A stretch of DNA of 64,000 nucleotides from Echinostoma caproni (lineage: Eukaryota; Platyhelminthes; Trematoda; Plagiorchiida; Echinostomatidae), in assembly GCA_900618425.1 (NCBI GenBank), contig UZAN01039376.1, positions 223,259-287,258 of the forward strand, read 5' to 3'. Every line of letters begins with the position of its first letter. The first letter of the stretch is position 1. Below, one piece after another: positions 21,823 through 34,948 of this stretch. The translations under genes were made by a program, and so were the position numbers. The notes under the pieces were generated by a model. That model was not told the origin of the DNA. It made no database searches and worked only from the letters and a program-made list of their open reading frames with translations.

Positions 21823-23146
21823 TTACTAATTGATGATCTTGTGCTGGGACTTCTAGGATTCCCGCATTCCAACTGTGTGCCAGACATCCTTTTCTTTTGT
21901 GAGCTACACATGAACTGAAAAGAAGGTGAGGGCGTCGCATGATAGAGAATCAAATTCTGTTGAAACTGAACACTCCCTGGATTTACGATCATACAACATG
22001 GAACTATATTGCATAAGAGTACCAATAGGTATGGCTGATCTAGACCATCCATACACGACGGTTAAGATCTTTAGAACCATAGTTAGAACCAAGGAGGGGT
22101 GTGCACGTATCTGTGTTAAGCATTGTACAAAAGGATCCGCAGTTTGCGCGCACCATCAGTTCTGAAATACAACAGAAGCGGTAGATTGCATGCTTCAGCC
22201 CAATGGAAAACGACAGGGGTGTATACAAAAAGCATAGTTCTACAAAATACCGGCCAATACCGGTCACAGAACCGGCAAGCCAAACCCCGTTCCCCACATG
22301 ACGACAAATTAGTGCCCCTTCCCGAGTCAAGCAGCTGTCACCAGTTCGTGCCTTATCATACCTTTGATACTTGTGCATTTATGACCACCTACCTAGGCGA
22401 ATAGAAAAGCAGATCCCGATAAGAACGATTAAACATGTCCCACGTTAGGTGAATACCTTTCTTAAACGATGGAGATCAGATCCGAGGTAACACGATTAAT
22501 CTCTGTACTATGTCACATTATTTGCTAGAGACAAAGTAATTAGTGGACCAAACTAAGGTGCTCTCGTTGATCCGATCTAACATAAATTTACGTTATTTAT
22601 GGTCTACTGAAGAAATTAGGTATTACAAATGGAAGCCTAGATGTTACGAATAATAAGTTATTTGTTCCTCTGAAGTTTCCCAGAAAACACCTATAAAAAT
22701 TAGGAATTCATTACCAGCACTGTTATCTTATGGAGGAGAGACAGCAAAAAGGTTTTAGATATAAATTATGCAAACTACATCCGCTCGGCTTCTCTTCATT
22801 GATCATTTTCATGCAACCCATCATGGTTCGACAAAGCTACATCTGAACTCTGCGTGTAAAAGTCTACGGTTTTGGAGAATTTCATTCAAGATTCAACCAG
22901 ATATGTGCTTTGTGCCCACTTTAACTTCTATCTTCGTTTGAGATAAATGCATTTACCGTTTAGACCAGTTCCCGATCATCACGCTTTGGCCATGGCACTC
23001 TTTGGGAATGGCTTGACCTCGACACACTTGACACAGTTCAGTTAACATGTAACCCATTTATTCAACAACTGTCAGCACTTGTGAAAATATTTATTTATAG
23101 CATCCCCCGCGACCTTCTCGATCACTGACAGAAAGATACATCTTAC
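21823..23146. other. Non-coding stretch
   Basis: Both strands are unusually open at 21926-22404 (frames of 79-112 codons on both). No reading has splice support or a recognised motif, so I leave it uncalled. Confidence 0.4.
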
Positions 23147-23369
23147 TTGGAATGCTGTTGCAATTGCCCCGACAACTGTTAGCAATCGATCGCTCCTATT
23201 TCTAGATCCCCAACAGCATTGAGAAATCACTTGATCTACGGACCACATGGTAAACTTTGGTAACGTTGATACCAGCAAATTTACTTCATCTCCGCGCTTG
23301 CGATCTGTGCTCCAGTGGTGACTAAACTCTCCGAGACAACGCCAGGCAAGGGGCTTTGCGTTTACGTTT
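23147..23369 (-). CDS. Candidate internal exon, unknown protein
   Basis: Acceptor GTTCCTTGTCTAG ends at 23370 and a strong donor (CCAA|GTAAGA) follows 23147. The 74 intact codons open NVNAKPLAWRCLGEFSHHWS, contain DRKRGDEVNLLV and close RLLTVVGAIATAFQ. It enters after one base and leaves in phase 0. Composition is more balanced than the surroundings. It shows none of the PLE or LINE blocks, but no family is recognised and no neighbour exon was found. Confidence 0.35.
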
Positions 23370-24754
23370 CTAGACAAGGAACCACAAACGAACAGTATGG
23401 ATCAATCAAAGGTTATGCAGGTCAAACGAAAGTCGTGTGAATCGGTGAACAAGAATAGCAAATGGCTAATACTCGTTTGACCAACGGTAATAAATAATAT
23501 TTACATATTATTTAATCCTATAAATATGCATATGTAGTAAAGAAATCGCTACTGGTAAAACGTTCATGTTGAATCTCGGTGACGGGAGATTCTGGCATAC
23601 GATTTCCAGTGCTATTCCGTGTTTCATCTGCTTTTGAAATTCGTGATTCGCATCAATCCCTTTTGTCAAAGTTCCGCCCTTCCGATGCAGTTGATTATTA
23701 TTCATTTAGCGCCGGTCGTTATGTCAAATTTTTTCGTGTTCACCCTCGTTTGAGCCATTCCAATTTGCCTTATATATATCATATACTTCTTGTCCCACTA
23801 AGACACATCTGTACATGCATTACCGATGAGCAACCGTAAACATGGAGAAAGTGACTGCGATTGGTCGGTTTCCTCCTTTAACTTCGTTAATCTCCTCGGT
23901 TATCCTCGTACTTTGGTCTGATAGTGCCTTGCGAGTTAGTTAACTCGATATATCGTTCCATTCTATCATATCTTGTCTGGTCTCTAAGACGAATTACTCA
24001 CAACTTGAGGTATGTGGTACATGGTGTTCGTTTATCCGTATTTTAGTTCACGTAGATTACCGAACACGTGTTCCAACTCGTTGGACTTGGGGGTTCCTTT
24101 TAGATGCGGTGAAGCCGGTGTACTACAAGCTTCCATCCGGGTTAGTAAGAGATAAGCAGCAACGTCGAGTACCAGTGCATAGGCTTTGCTAGAAATCGAT
24201 TATCGAAGTTCTGTTTGTTATTTAAAGGAGTCCAAAACCGAAACTGTGTTTATCAGGCGTATGACGCAACTTATGTTGCTGTGATGGTGGTTACATTTCC
24301 CCCGAATGCGCATCTATCCTTGACTCCCTCTGTTTTCACCACTCCTTGCATCTACCACCATCGTGTTTTGAACATTCCAACAGAACGCTTTTACAGTCTG
24401 TTCTCTAACTGGGTCATCTAGTTTGACCTAACCCCGTAACTGAATCCAATTATGTCATTCACTTGCCTACCACTCACTCGGTTCTAAAGTTTTGATTCAA
24501 CTCGACAGTTTGTTTGCTTGACGTAGTTGCTTAAAAATTCGTTTGCAGCCCAATGAATGCACGCGAACAAAATGATCAATTTTAATTCTGCCCAAGTTAT
24601 TATTATTCTGTTATCAAAATATTAAAATTATATTTATCCAAATCGTTCCTTTTGGACAGTTACAGGAGAGTGAATGAAACTTTTTTTGATCAAGCAATAA
24701 GTGCCCAATGATTTATGGCAATCAAAACACATATTGAGGATCGTGGTAAGTTCC
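23370..24754. other. Non-coding stretch
   Basis: No supported exon. A plus-strand frame of 86 codons (23579-23839) is pyrimidine-rich and probably fortuitous. Confidence 0.45.
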
Positions 24755-25075
24755 TTTTCAAACCACCACAATCACATTTATATAGGCCGTACGACAAGGC
24801 GGCTATTTAGACACATCACAGAACATCAACCCACGTGGCATGGATACGGAGGAGTCTAGGTTATTTCCAATTTGATTATTGCACACTTGATCGAAACTGG
24901 ACATAGGGTGGATGCTAATTCGTCTTTTACCAACATTCATCACATCCCACAACACAAATCCACGGCTGTTTGAAGTAAAACTCTAGCAACAGCCGAGGCA
25001 ACTATCATCCGATTTTCGAAGCCAGAATTATGAGCTAAAAAAATACCTATCAAAGCACTTGAAATTTTTCTGACC
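24755..25075 (+). pseudogene. Penelope-like element GIY-YIG remnant (PLE-D)
   Basis: The clearest nuclease block in the window. From 24755 it reads FSNHHNHIYIGRTTRRLFRH followed by ITEHQPTWHGYGG, which keeps the YIGRT...EH signature of PLE GIY-YIG domains. After one stop it continues ISNLIIAHLIETGHRVDANS. A shift then gives LATAEATIIRFSKPEL and AKKIPIKALE to about 25071. The CxC zinc-binding entry is mutated to SNHH. Upstream reverse transcriptase is absent (5'-truncated). Confidence 0.9.
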
Positions 25076-26894
25076 CAAAGCCGACATCACACGTGAGCGT
25101 TGTGACGACCAAAATCGATTTCCAAAGCTTACGTAACCTGCTATTATTTGAACAACAGAACTACGGACAAACGTGTCCCTACCACACCCTTTTGCTATAA
25201 TTATTTAACCTCGACCCCAACACAACATCCTTGCGCTATTCTCTTGCATAAATGTCATTGTAATAGATTGCGAATGGACTCGCCGAAGAAATATATTCAC
25301 CTATGATCGGTGTTCTGATTACGACGGTGGGTTTATTTTATGATTTATGGTAAGTAATTGTTCAAAGACAATAAACATTTCACGTGACCTCATGAGCTGG
25401 ATTACATGTGGTATGGGTTACCAAGTTTGTCTGTTCCGCACCGTTTTGGGTAAGAATGGTCCAGATGTCTTTCACAGGGTTTAAGTTTGTTTTGATGCCA
25501 CGAAACAATAACCGGAATTGTTCATATATGAGTCCTAAAGAGCAGTATTATCACACTGGAAAATGTCTTCAAAATCGCCATTGGATGCCAGTGTTTACTT
25601 AGGATGCCGCTCAAGTGTACGAATATATGTTCTAGAATCTGACACACAAAGTATAATAGCTATAATTGAGATCATGACAGTTGTGATTCCACGTATCAGA
25701 TCAAATCAGATCAAATTAAATATCTTAGATCAAGTTCGTTTCAGCGCTCCCTAATTTTCTTTTGTTTGTAACGTTTTTGGAACTTTTAGCGTTCTCACGC
25801 ATTTCACTCACAGGACCGTTTTAAGTGTTCGTTCCATAATTCGCACTAACATGTTCAACTCAAACGCCATCTTTCACTTCACTGCGTCACATTCGGAGTT
25901 TTTACGACCGTAAGTAGCAGGACGTGCTTTTCTTTCTCCGAGATCGTTTTTGCCTTTCAGTGCTTTGTTGTTTGATTTGTAGTTGTGTCACAGTCCATCT
26001 GAACCAGTTACACAGTCTGGTTAACTCGAATTGATCACACGAACGGCATCAATTCTGTATTCACCGATATCAGTAACTTGACAATAACTTGTACTGACCC
26101 ACTGATACGTCCTTTTTAATTCAAAGTTATTGAGAGTGACATAAGCATATGACCACTGTCACCAGGATGTTACATGACCGGGGCTTACATCAATCGGTCA
26201 ACTAATAACTCACCATGGCAGCCAGATACCAATCCGAAGTACACACTTGGTATGTCCAGCGCACCCGTTTTACAACCGAGTGAGTTGCGTGAACTCTTTT
26301 CGTAATGCGAAACTTTTTTCCGTGATGAAAAATCTATTTTTGTATGTTTTGTTAAAACCGAACGGTGCTTGAGTTTAACGTTTCAGGGTAAAAGATAAGA
26401 CCATCATTTAAAACGGTCCTTGGGATGAATCTGAGTATAGCTCTCACAACTTTGCAAACACAAAAGCGTTTATTCTAGGGTGAAACTGATTTAACTATGT
26501 AAAATGTGTTTCATCTACTTCAGCGACAAAAGGATATATGATTTGATAGACCCGACGCACGGAACTGCTATTGGCACTACCTGTGAAAAGAAGAGAGGTA
26601 CTTCAGCAAGCAGATTACCAATAAAGACATCGTGATGACGTGAGGTGCTTCCTTGAGCAATAGCTTAATCAAACGCACCATACAATATATATATATCAGT
26701 AGTTAACTTTTAAATTTGTTTTCTTTTACAGCAGATTCGTGAACACCACCTTGCGTGGTCGTATTTCGAACAAATTGCAGTACAATATTCTTTAAGATAA
26801 AGAACATACCTATGATTGCTTATTATTTAGCGATGGCCCAGTATCAATTCCAACAGAAAACACTTGAGTTATCTTTACTGGAAATTGTTGCTAG
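25076..26894. other. Non-coding stretch
   Basis: No coding block recognised. A lone IREHHLAW reading at about 26736-26765 recalls the PLE nuclease helix but has no supporting blocks on either side. Confidence 0.4.
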
Positions 26895-27064
26895 CACTGA
26901 AGAGTTTGTACAACAAAGCGCTAACCGCAGCATTTTTAATGCGGAATCATGTCGACACGGAAAATCTTATACAGAATATGCCAAGAAAGTTTGTAGACGT
27001 TTTTATCCGGAACGACCAAATTGCTGAGTGTCCATCGGGTTTCAAGGAGCAAAGTCCACGGCAG
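26895..27064 (+). CDS. Candidate internal exon, unknown protein
   Basis: Acceptor TTTACTGGAAATTGTTGCTAG ends at 26894 and a good donor (CGGCAG|GTGAAA) follows 27064. The 56 codons are intact: LKSLYNKALTAAFLMRNHVD, then TENLIQNMPRKFVDVFIRND, then QIAECPSGFKEQSPRQ. It is entered after two bases and leaves in phase 0. The predicted amphipathic helix followed by a polar loop looks like globular intracellular protein. A second frame is also open but leaves no clean splice. The family is unknown. Confidence 0.45.
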
Positions 27065-29160
27065 GTGAAAACTTATTTGATTATATCGTAGTTAAAATAA
27101 GAGATAGTTTAGCTAAACTGTGCATTTCGGATGTTTCCTTTGTTTGTCTTCTGAATTCTCAAAAACCATGAGTATCCTACATTCGGAAGCGGATAAAACT
27201 GGGAAGTTCAAATATGAGTGCATTTTTTCAAGTTCTATGCTTCAGCCTTACGTTGTTCCTAAACGATCTGATATTTCCAAGTTCGAAACCCGATCACTCT
27301 TTACCATCTTCTTTTTGATCAAACTTTTCCTAAATAACGGATCAGTAGCACTCTCAGTCAGTCACTTGCATTTGCTTACGCAATTTGAACTGGGCATCAT
27401 TGATGCATTTAGGCATTGAGGCTCTTTGAGGAATTGGGAAAACCAAAGTTATCTCGTATGTGTATTAGTGATTGTAATCATCAGCATATCTTCCCCTGGT
27501 GGCATCATAACCTATCATCACTTTGTTATACATGACTTTCATCGTTTTTCTTAGACTCCAATGTTCTTCTTCCCTGCCATAATTTTCTTCAATACCAATA
27601 TTTGTATGGCGAATACTTAAAAATCTTTATTACGTTTACCACACGGAGTAGATTTATTATCTCTTCTCACATTCTACAAGGTTCAAATATGTCCATCTCG
27701 CTCTGAGAAAATGGAATGGGGTCTGAAGAAAAGCATCTCTCTAGCTTTGTTAGTTCGGAACCATGATCAATCGTGAACATCAACCCTTAGAGCGCAATTT
27801 TCTCTGTCTCTTTTGCTGACTGGAGTTTTCAGACTAAGTGTCTGCTTGTTACAAGGGTCAACCAGTCCCCGTATCTAAAAGCCCGTCGAATAGTGGCTTG
27901 GAATACTCTTCGTTCTAGAACCTCAGTATTGTAAAGCATACTCTGTTTTCCTTCCTTTTATAGTTTTCCAGTTGCGAGTACAAAATATGTTTCAGATCAA
28001 ATTCCCATTCAAAGTTAAATAATCTTTATTAATATGACGCTCGTCCCTTCGCCTTCATCTGGGATTATTCGGTTGTACAGTAGACACTTTGATCGTTTGA
28101 TTCCTTGTATTTGGTTCTTTCAAGTTGTCATCTTCCTTCAGGTAGGATGTAAACGCATACATACCTCACCCTAATACTCAAAGCTCTCTAGAGCTCCCTA
28201 GAAAAAAGTCGCCAGAGTGATTGAATGCAGCTATGCATTGGGTAGATGAACCTTCCCTTGTCACTGAAAAACTGCAATAGGTACAATATAAAGAAAACCT
28301 TCTCTTTTATCATTTTCTCGTATTGAAGTGTAAAGGTGACATGGTTATAAAAAGTATGTTTACGGAAAACATGTGCAACCAAATACCTAGGAGGTACGCA
28401 AATAGAATTGCATCGAGGAGAAACCCATCAGTTATGATCATTAATCTCTCAAACAACCTAAAAAACCGTCGCATCAATATTACTGTTCAAAACTCATCTT
28501 GTTTAGGAATACTACTTATGAGCCTCTTGTGTTCAGTGGATTGTCTGCCAGTGTGAGAAGGTGAAAAATCACCGTGTGAGACTTTATCCGAATTGTAAAG
28601 TCAGAGCGTTCACAGCAACGTGAAACCGTTATTCACGGTGTCACAATAAGGGCCCACGAATTGGCTCCTGAATATCAGAGTAGCTTTACTCGATGGCTTA
28701 ATTGAACACTAAGCCGTAAGAAGCGTCCGGGGTACTTGAAGCTTCTCCTAACTATGTAGAAACTGAATGGATGGAAGACCTCCCTTAAAAATGCAGTCTT
28801 GTGCATCTTCAAACTGCTGTGCATTTCTTCATTTTGCCAGCCAAAACTCTGGTTATGAAACCCCCAAACATAATCTATTCGGGCAGCACAATAGTCTCAA
28901 AACCGTGTACACATTATCTTTTGATTTGATGTCAGAGTCAGTAGTTAAATGTTATATAACAACATATATGTAATCTGAACATTTAGAATAATATACTGTA
29001 AACTTTAGAACCACGCGGTCATAACACTATCGGGGTCTATATGATTTTATTATGCTTACCTCACCCCGTTCGGGTTCGTCAAATACATGTTGAAGTCACC
29101 AACTAGCAAATTGAGTAAATTGAGTAGTTCGTGCGCTCTGACTGTTGGCCGTTAACCTAG
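27065..29160. other. Non-coding stretch
   Basis: Contains a 99-codon plus-strand frame (27120-27419, beginning near an ATG with ILHSEADKTGKFKYECIF). It might be a further exon of the same gene but its phase does not join the exon ending at 27064. Otherwise nothing is recognised. Confidence 0.4.
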
Positions 29161-29268
29161 TTCCTCGGGTTACCACATTCATAGGAAGCACAGATTGGTG
29201 TTTAAACGGTAAATCAAATTCCTTATCAACTCGGAAAGACTCATTTGGGCTCAAACGTTCTGACCAGG
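29161..29268 (+). CDS. Candidate internal exon, unknown protein
   Basis: Acceptor GTTGGCCGTTAACCTAG ends at 29160 and a donor (CAGG|GTAAAT) follows 29268. The 35 codons PRVTTFIGSTDWCLNGKSNS and LSTRKDSFGLKRSDQ lie between two bases at entry and one at exit. It is short and unplaced, so it could be coincidence. Confidence 0.25.
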
Positions 29269-31489
29269 GTAAATGCCTTAATAACAAAACAGCGTTCTCC
29301 GGGGTATCCCATGGAGGATGCAACGAATACTTTCATCCAGATCAGTGATAATGAATCTAACTCAGATTATTCGCTTGCTTTGATTAAAAACAAATTATTG
29401 ATAATGGTTGACCTTGGTATTCGGATGGGATGGAAAAGTCGGTTTCCGAAATTTTTACCTCAAATTTTCTAGTGCGTTTTGCGGGGATACGTAGGGCAGG
29501 GTTGTGAATTTAGGCCGCCTATTAATGATCTTCAAAAAAAAACCACATGGACCAAAACGATCAAATTTTCCCGTGAATTTCTCGCAAACAAAGAAGCTTT
29601 GGACACTCAAATTACAAAGTCGACCAAATCAAGTTATTTGAACTTGAATTTGTTATCGAAGTAAGATCTAGTTTTATGCTATCGTGAACCGCGGAGGTCA
29701 TAATATTTTTTTGCAATGAACTCCAGCATACGATGATAATTCCGTGATGAGTTGTGTTATTATAGATTCGGTTGTGGGAAGAACACTGAAATTGGCGTCT
29801 ATTTATACGAACATGACCTTGAGAGACTCATCACAATTAGATATGTGTCACTTGTATCCCATTCGCAGATGAGATTTGATTCCAGGGGAGCTAGTGAAGT
29901 GTGAATGCAATCTCCAATGGACCGTATACATTGATACGTTTGTCACGAATTGCGTCAGTTACCCTTTCAGGTTTCTAATAGAGGACAGTCTGGCACTAGA
30001 AAACCAAGCCTCTCTTATAAATCAAATATAATTTGGCTAAGCATAATTATATTCTTATTCAAACTCGCCTCATGGGTTCAGTATTATAATCCGCATTTTT
30101 CTCATCCCCATAACCGTTTGTTTCTCGTGAAGTGGATACCAGCTATCTTCTTTTGATAAATTACAATGTGACTAAATTCATGTTTTGGATAATGATCTTT
30201 CCATGTATCAGTTCCACGCTTCTTCTGAACCTGCATACCGACTTTTCCCGTCCTGTTATTTGGTGCTGTTAAAAATAGATTTATTCGTTTCTTGTGCCCA
30301 TCTTCAAGAAAAACAAAAATAATTGCACGCAAACTTTCGACCGCTGTACTTTTAAAACTTGGATTGCTTTATTGATCTTTTTTTATCCTTTTCTGAGACA
30401 TGCTTATTTCAGTTGATCTAAAACAATGCGATATTATTTTCAATTACACAGATTTTTTAAATGAAATCATTCCATTTTAATCTGGTTCCCTTTAACCAAA
30501 ATATATTTATATCTTCAAGAAAACGAAATGTTTGCGTGATAAGTGCCAAATCAAGTGGATTTATCTTGAATGAGCTCTTGAAGCTGTATAACGAACACGG
30601 ATTACCGTCCTAGTGCTCTTGAACAGATAGGTTTTTCACAGGAATTATTGTTTGAGATTTAAATAAAGGTTTAGCGGATAAATTGTATTTCACCTTGTAT
30701 AGTAATGAAACTTTATCCAGCTTTTTTTTATTCCATCGGAACAACTGTTTCTATCGTAGTTTGAATCATATTTCTGTTCACTGAGGATTACATTTTGATT
30801 GAAACTATCTGGTTAGACTTTCCACTTATGAATTCACTCCGACACTTGAAATGTTCCGTCTCGGCTAAGCTCATTCGGCTTTTGACAGGCACCATTACTT
30901 TCTAGAGTTCAAGATGTGAGTTTCCCTTTTTCGGGGTTCGATATTGTATCATACGTGAAACGTATCATTGGGACTTGGCACATAATGGGCATTAGATAAA
31001 TGCTTTTTCCTTATTGGGATGAATCAACAGTGCTTACCGCATTCGGAGACCACTTTAATCCATAGGTCGACGGTCGACGGTTAAAAAACATCTAACATCA
31101 AACCCGGCTACTTGGGTGTGCGGAATAGGTTGCAATCAGGAAATGGAACCTGAACTGTGTGTACAAAAGATCTGTCGGTCACATTATCACTGCCTTAGCA
31201 GTAATAAAAGTGTTGTATTCGCGTGTAACCCCATGTACTTTTCAACGACATAAACTGTAGTTNAAGATTGTTGTTTTCGGTCAGTTAAGTCTCAAACCAG
31301 CACGATCACAAACATTTAAGAAAACAACGGAAGCGTAATATTTGTTCAAAGAATTGCGATAATATAATGACAATAAAAGGAAAGGGGTGACAACTTTTTA
31401 ACTAGTTCTATTTTTCGAATAAGACCGGTTTATTTAAGCGCTGGTAATTAATTTTGGTTGTCTCAAATCTCATGCGCGACGTTTTTCAC
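29269..31489. other. Non-coding stretch
   Basis: AT-rich. A 75-codon and a 61-codon plus-strand frame (29245-29472, 29479-29664) follow one another but lack splice support. A single N lies at 31263. Confidence 0.45.
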
Positions 31490-31775
31490 TTTGATTGCTG
31501 GAATTTTGGAGGCAAGAACAAGCATCCTTTGGGCACACAATTCTTGCTTAAAAAACAAACAGCCTTGGATTGGAATGTGTCAAATGATGCTGAAATCCAG
31601 TTTGGTATCCGTCCTGTGCTTAGTCTCAACCAAGGGTGATCCAGAACTAACGTAGTTCCCTCCATATCTACGCCGCGTGGATTCCTTGGTGCGTCTATAA
31701 ATAACTGTCACGTCGTACGTGGCACCACAAGTCCCCTCTAAACGGTAGATTACCATCAAGGATGTCAACATAGGC
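31490..31775 (-). pseudogene. Penelope-like element C-terminal remnant (PLE-H)
   Basis: Read on the minus strand, VIYRLEGTCGATYDV (about 31755-31710) matches the IYxFxCxCGATYVG entry of the PLE nuclease. A degraded helix follows, then SSGSPLVET in place of the usual SGHxVD block. The end reads KQELCAQRMLVLASKIP near 31550-31499, the ELCAQKxLVxALxLP terminus. Frame changes and stops make it inactive. The wording is closer to PLE-E than to PLE-A. Confidence 0.75.
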
Positions 31776-33559
31776 GCTTTGTACTTGTTCTGACATCGGA
31801 TGATTGGTTGATCGGATGTAGAGAATGCACATCTGAGATTGGCAGCATTGAAGAACGCCCTAACTGCAGCACCTGAAACGCTATTTTGAACCCCAGCACA
31901 TCATAATGATTGTAATGGCTTGAGAGTTTACTCAATGAAAACATTCGTTTGCATTCAATCTAAGGTTTGATTAAAACTGTGGGCTTATTTTTCTCTCTTA
32001 AGTTATATATCTCCTTGTACAACATCAAGTACGGACAAATTTCAGTTCGCTTGAGGTATGAAAGCTTCCACAAACTATCCGTTTCGGGATTCTCCGGGGC
32101 CAAAAAAGCGGAATCAGTCAGGTTTATCATAATACTTTACTTAGGAAACCATACTATCAAACTACCAGTCAATATGGTTCCACTCGACAGGATTGTGAAT
32201 GTTTGTTCAATGTAAGGAACATATCCTAGTAGGTTCGTTTTACATAGTATAAGACAATGTGGTGATTTTCTCTAGGAAAAAGCTTGTCCCTGTTACTACT
32301 CTATCAATAGAAGATAATTTAGAGGGAAAATATCACATGTACAGTTTCGAGAGTTTTGAATAGTTCTTAGGTAGATTAGGGAGATTGTCTAAAGCTCCTG
32401 GTAGGTGAAGCGTTTTGAAAGTACTATACTACTACTACTACTACTACTACTACTAAAGTACTATTCAACGGATAATATAACAGGAAAAATCTTGGATATC
32501 CTGTGATATGTTTCTGTGTCAACTACTACTTTATGGATCCCCTTTATTTCATTGCTAAAATACTGTATTCCAATTGATTGATCGATATGAGATGTTTTTG
32601 TTCAATTGGACTATCTGATCGATGTATGATGCACCTCTCCCTCAGGCTGCGCAAGGCTTATGCACAGATTCACATACACTGCTGAGGAGGACAATGATAA
32701 CTGCTGATACTGGGGGGGGGGTTATCTCTTAACGAACGCTCTGTCTCATATAAGAGGAAGCAGCAGCTTAATTGTTCCCCTGCATTTTTTCGTATTTTCG
32801 TTGAAATATTTGCATCTTCCATGCAAAGCTGGGCAAGTCAAGAACAGAGTTCATTAAGGGACGGATTGCTGGTAACTATAACACCCTGTCCGAAGTTAAG
32901 CAATCTTCAATATTCCAGATGGAAAAATCAAACAACGCTTTTAAGCATGTCGGATTGAGAAAATAAGGAAGGAGAGAGAGCTGATTAACCTTAGAACAAT
33001 AGATGAAAGTTACTGTGAATACCACTCACCTTAAAAAGAGGAATATCTGTGATCGAAACAATGTAACAGAATGAAATCAGTGTGATTTTCGAGAGAAATA
33101 TTTAATAACTGCCACAAAAACAATAACCATTCAATGAAGAAAACCAAATAACTTTGATTTCTGACATTCAGGCCTTTGATCATGTAAAATAGTGTACAAA
33201 CGTCGGTTGCACGGGGATAAACAAGCCTGTGAACAGACAAGAAGTCACATGATGGATTGATTCCAGTGTAGCCATGAACAACTCGGGTAAAATGTTTGGA
33301 AACGTTTATTCTCTAGCGCATTCAGTAAAATTATTTCAAAGAAAATCTTCCGACGAACCGTTGATTTGTCCAATGAAATCGTAATTTCTGGTGCACATAT
33401 AGGAGCACAGAGCATTGCCTTGGAAACACAGTAATGCGAAGTATGAAATGATAATCCTTCACTAATATAGAATTAGATTCCTTGACAGTGTGCTCTCTTG
33501 CAAATGGGTTAGGCCGGTCGCGGGGAAGATAAAACTGATGATGGAATTATCGTACTCAC
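31776..33559. other. Non-coding stretch with simple repeats
   Basis: Only simple repeats: the ACT run and a 10-base G run (about 32711-32720). No coding block is supported. Confidence 0.45.
32427..32454. repeat. (ACT)n trinucleotide microsatellite
   Basis: Nine or so consecutive ACT units. Confidence 0.95.
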
Positions 33560-33744
33560 TCAGTGCATGAGGTGGTTTATCATTATTACAGACGGAACGA
33601 TCAAGCATGTTTACAGATTTCAACCAGTATTGATGGGATGGATCCTGCCAATTCGGCGCTTGATGCTCACAAGAAAACCATGTTGGTGAAGAAAGATACA
33701 ATGAGCGGCGTACATCTGGGAGCCCCGGTACTGGTTTACCACAG
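33560..33744 (-). CDS. Candidate internal exon, unknown protein
   Basis: Acceptor AAAACTAG ends at 33745 and a strong donor (CTGA|GTGAGT) follows 33560. Sixty-one intact codons open CGKPVPGLPDVRRSLYLSSP, run through TWFSCEHQAPNWQDPSHQYW and close SVCNNDKPPHAL. It has phase 2 entry and one spare base at exit. The residue mix (P, W, C, H) is unlike random AT-rich DNA and unlike the PLE blocks. The opposite strand is also open, a reason for caution. The family is not recognised. Confidence 0.4.
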
Positions 33745-34948
33745 CTAGTTTTATACTCGGTATGTTCTTGATTGGTGAACTTCAAAGTCCTGTGAATAAG
33801 GTGAAACAGGCGGAAATGAAACTAACTGTTACCGATCGAGTATGCATTGATGAAGTTTAATGTTCACACGTTTGGGTCACAATCACCCATTTACTCGGGT
33901 CACGAACTATTTATTTATATAAACCCCTAAATTTATGTTAATCGGACCGAATGAAACTTTGACACATGCGTTTGAAACTAAACTATTGATGCATCCTTCT
34001 AAATACTGTCACTGAATATCAGTCACCCTGGGGAAAATATATCCAAATGCATACTTACACACATGCTCAAACAGACAGACAGATATAGATACTACGCCTT
34101 GGTCTCAAAATGACAGATGAATCTTCCCCCAAGCTGTCAGATAAAGTCTTTGATGGATGGCTGGAAGATTTTTTCCCCATATTTCTTGAACAATGTGCTT
34201 GAGAAGGAATGTGTTGTACGGCGAAAAATAGAAACCTGATGTGTCCGTTTTATTTTGCTAACTCTGCAGTTCCACTGCTGTCTACTCCCAGGAATCTTTA
34301 TTTTGGCGTGTTCCTTCACCGCATTTTTGACCAATCAGTGATGGTTTTCCGATTCCCCCTCGAGCGAATCAGACATTAATCGAATCCTCGTTGTCGAGCT
34401 CAAAACTTCCCAGTGTAATTTAGGTACTGGATTCGTTTGAATAACAAAACGGAGTATAATGTTATATTTTTTGTCAATATCCATAAACGTGGTTTTCCTG
34501 TGAACTGTGAAGTTTAACCAAACTATTTCCGTTTGTTTGTGTTTATCGAGCATAAAATATCACACCGTGTTTAGGCATCGCACACATTTTTTGTCGAAGC
34601 AAATTCATCGCGCTGCTCTCGGTGACCTGCGTTTGATGCTCTCGATCCAACTCCCTCTATTCATACCGATTGGTTTAATGTAACATGAAATAGAATTTCC
34701 TCTTCTATACCTTTCAAAGAACACAATAAGTCAACCGATCCAATGATTGGAATATTCTGCACACATCAGGGATCATGAATTGCAGACATCCACTATGTTG
34801 TCAGGACCATATATATGTATATATATATCATCGCACTGTCCATGACGGACCGGTTGAATCCGCGATTTAATTTGGAAATAGTGCAAGTTAATTAGCCAAC
34901 AACTCTGCTAGCATCTGTCCGGATGCTGTGTTATCATCACACACGCAG
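33745..34948. other. Non-coding stretch
   Basis: No supported feature except the AT microsatellite at 34809-34829. Confidence 0.45.

Noticed and set aside
26736..26765. IREHHLAW as another PLE nuclease remnant
   Set aside because: No CxCG, GRTxRRL, HLxxTGH or LPW block accompanies it within several hundred bases.
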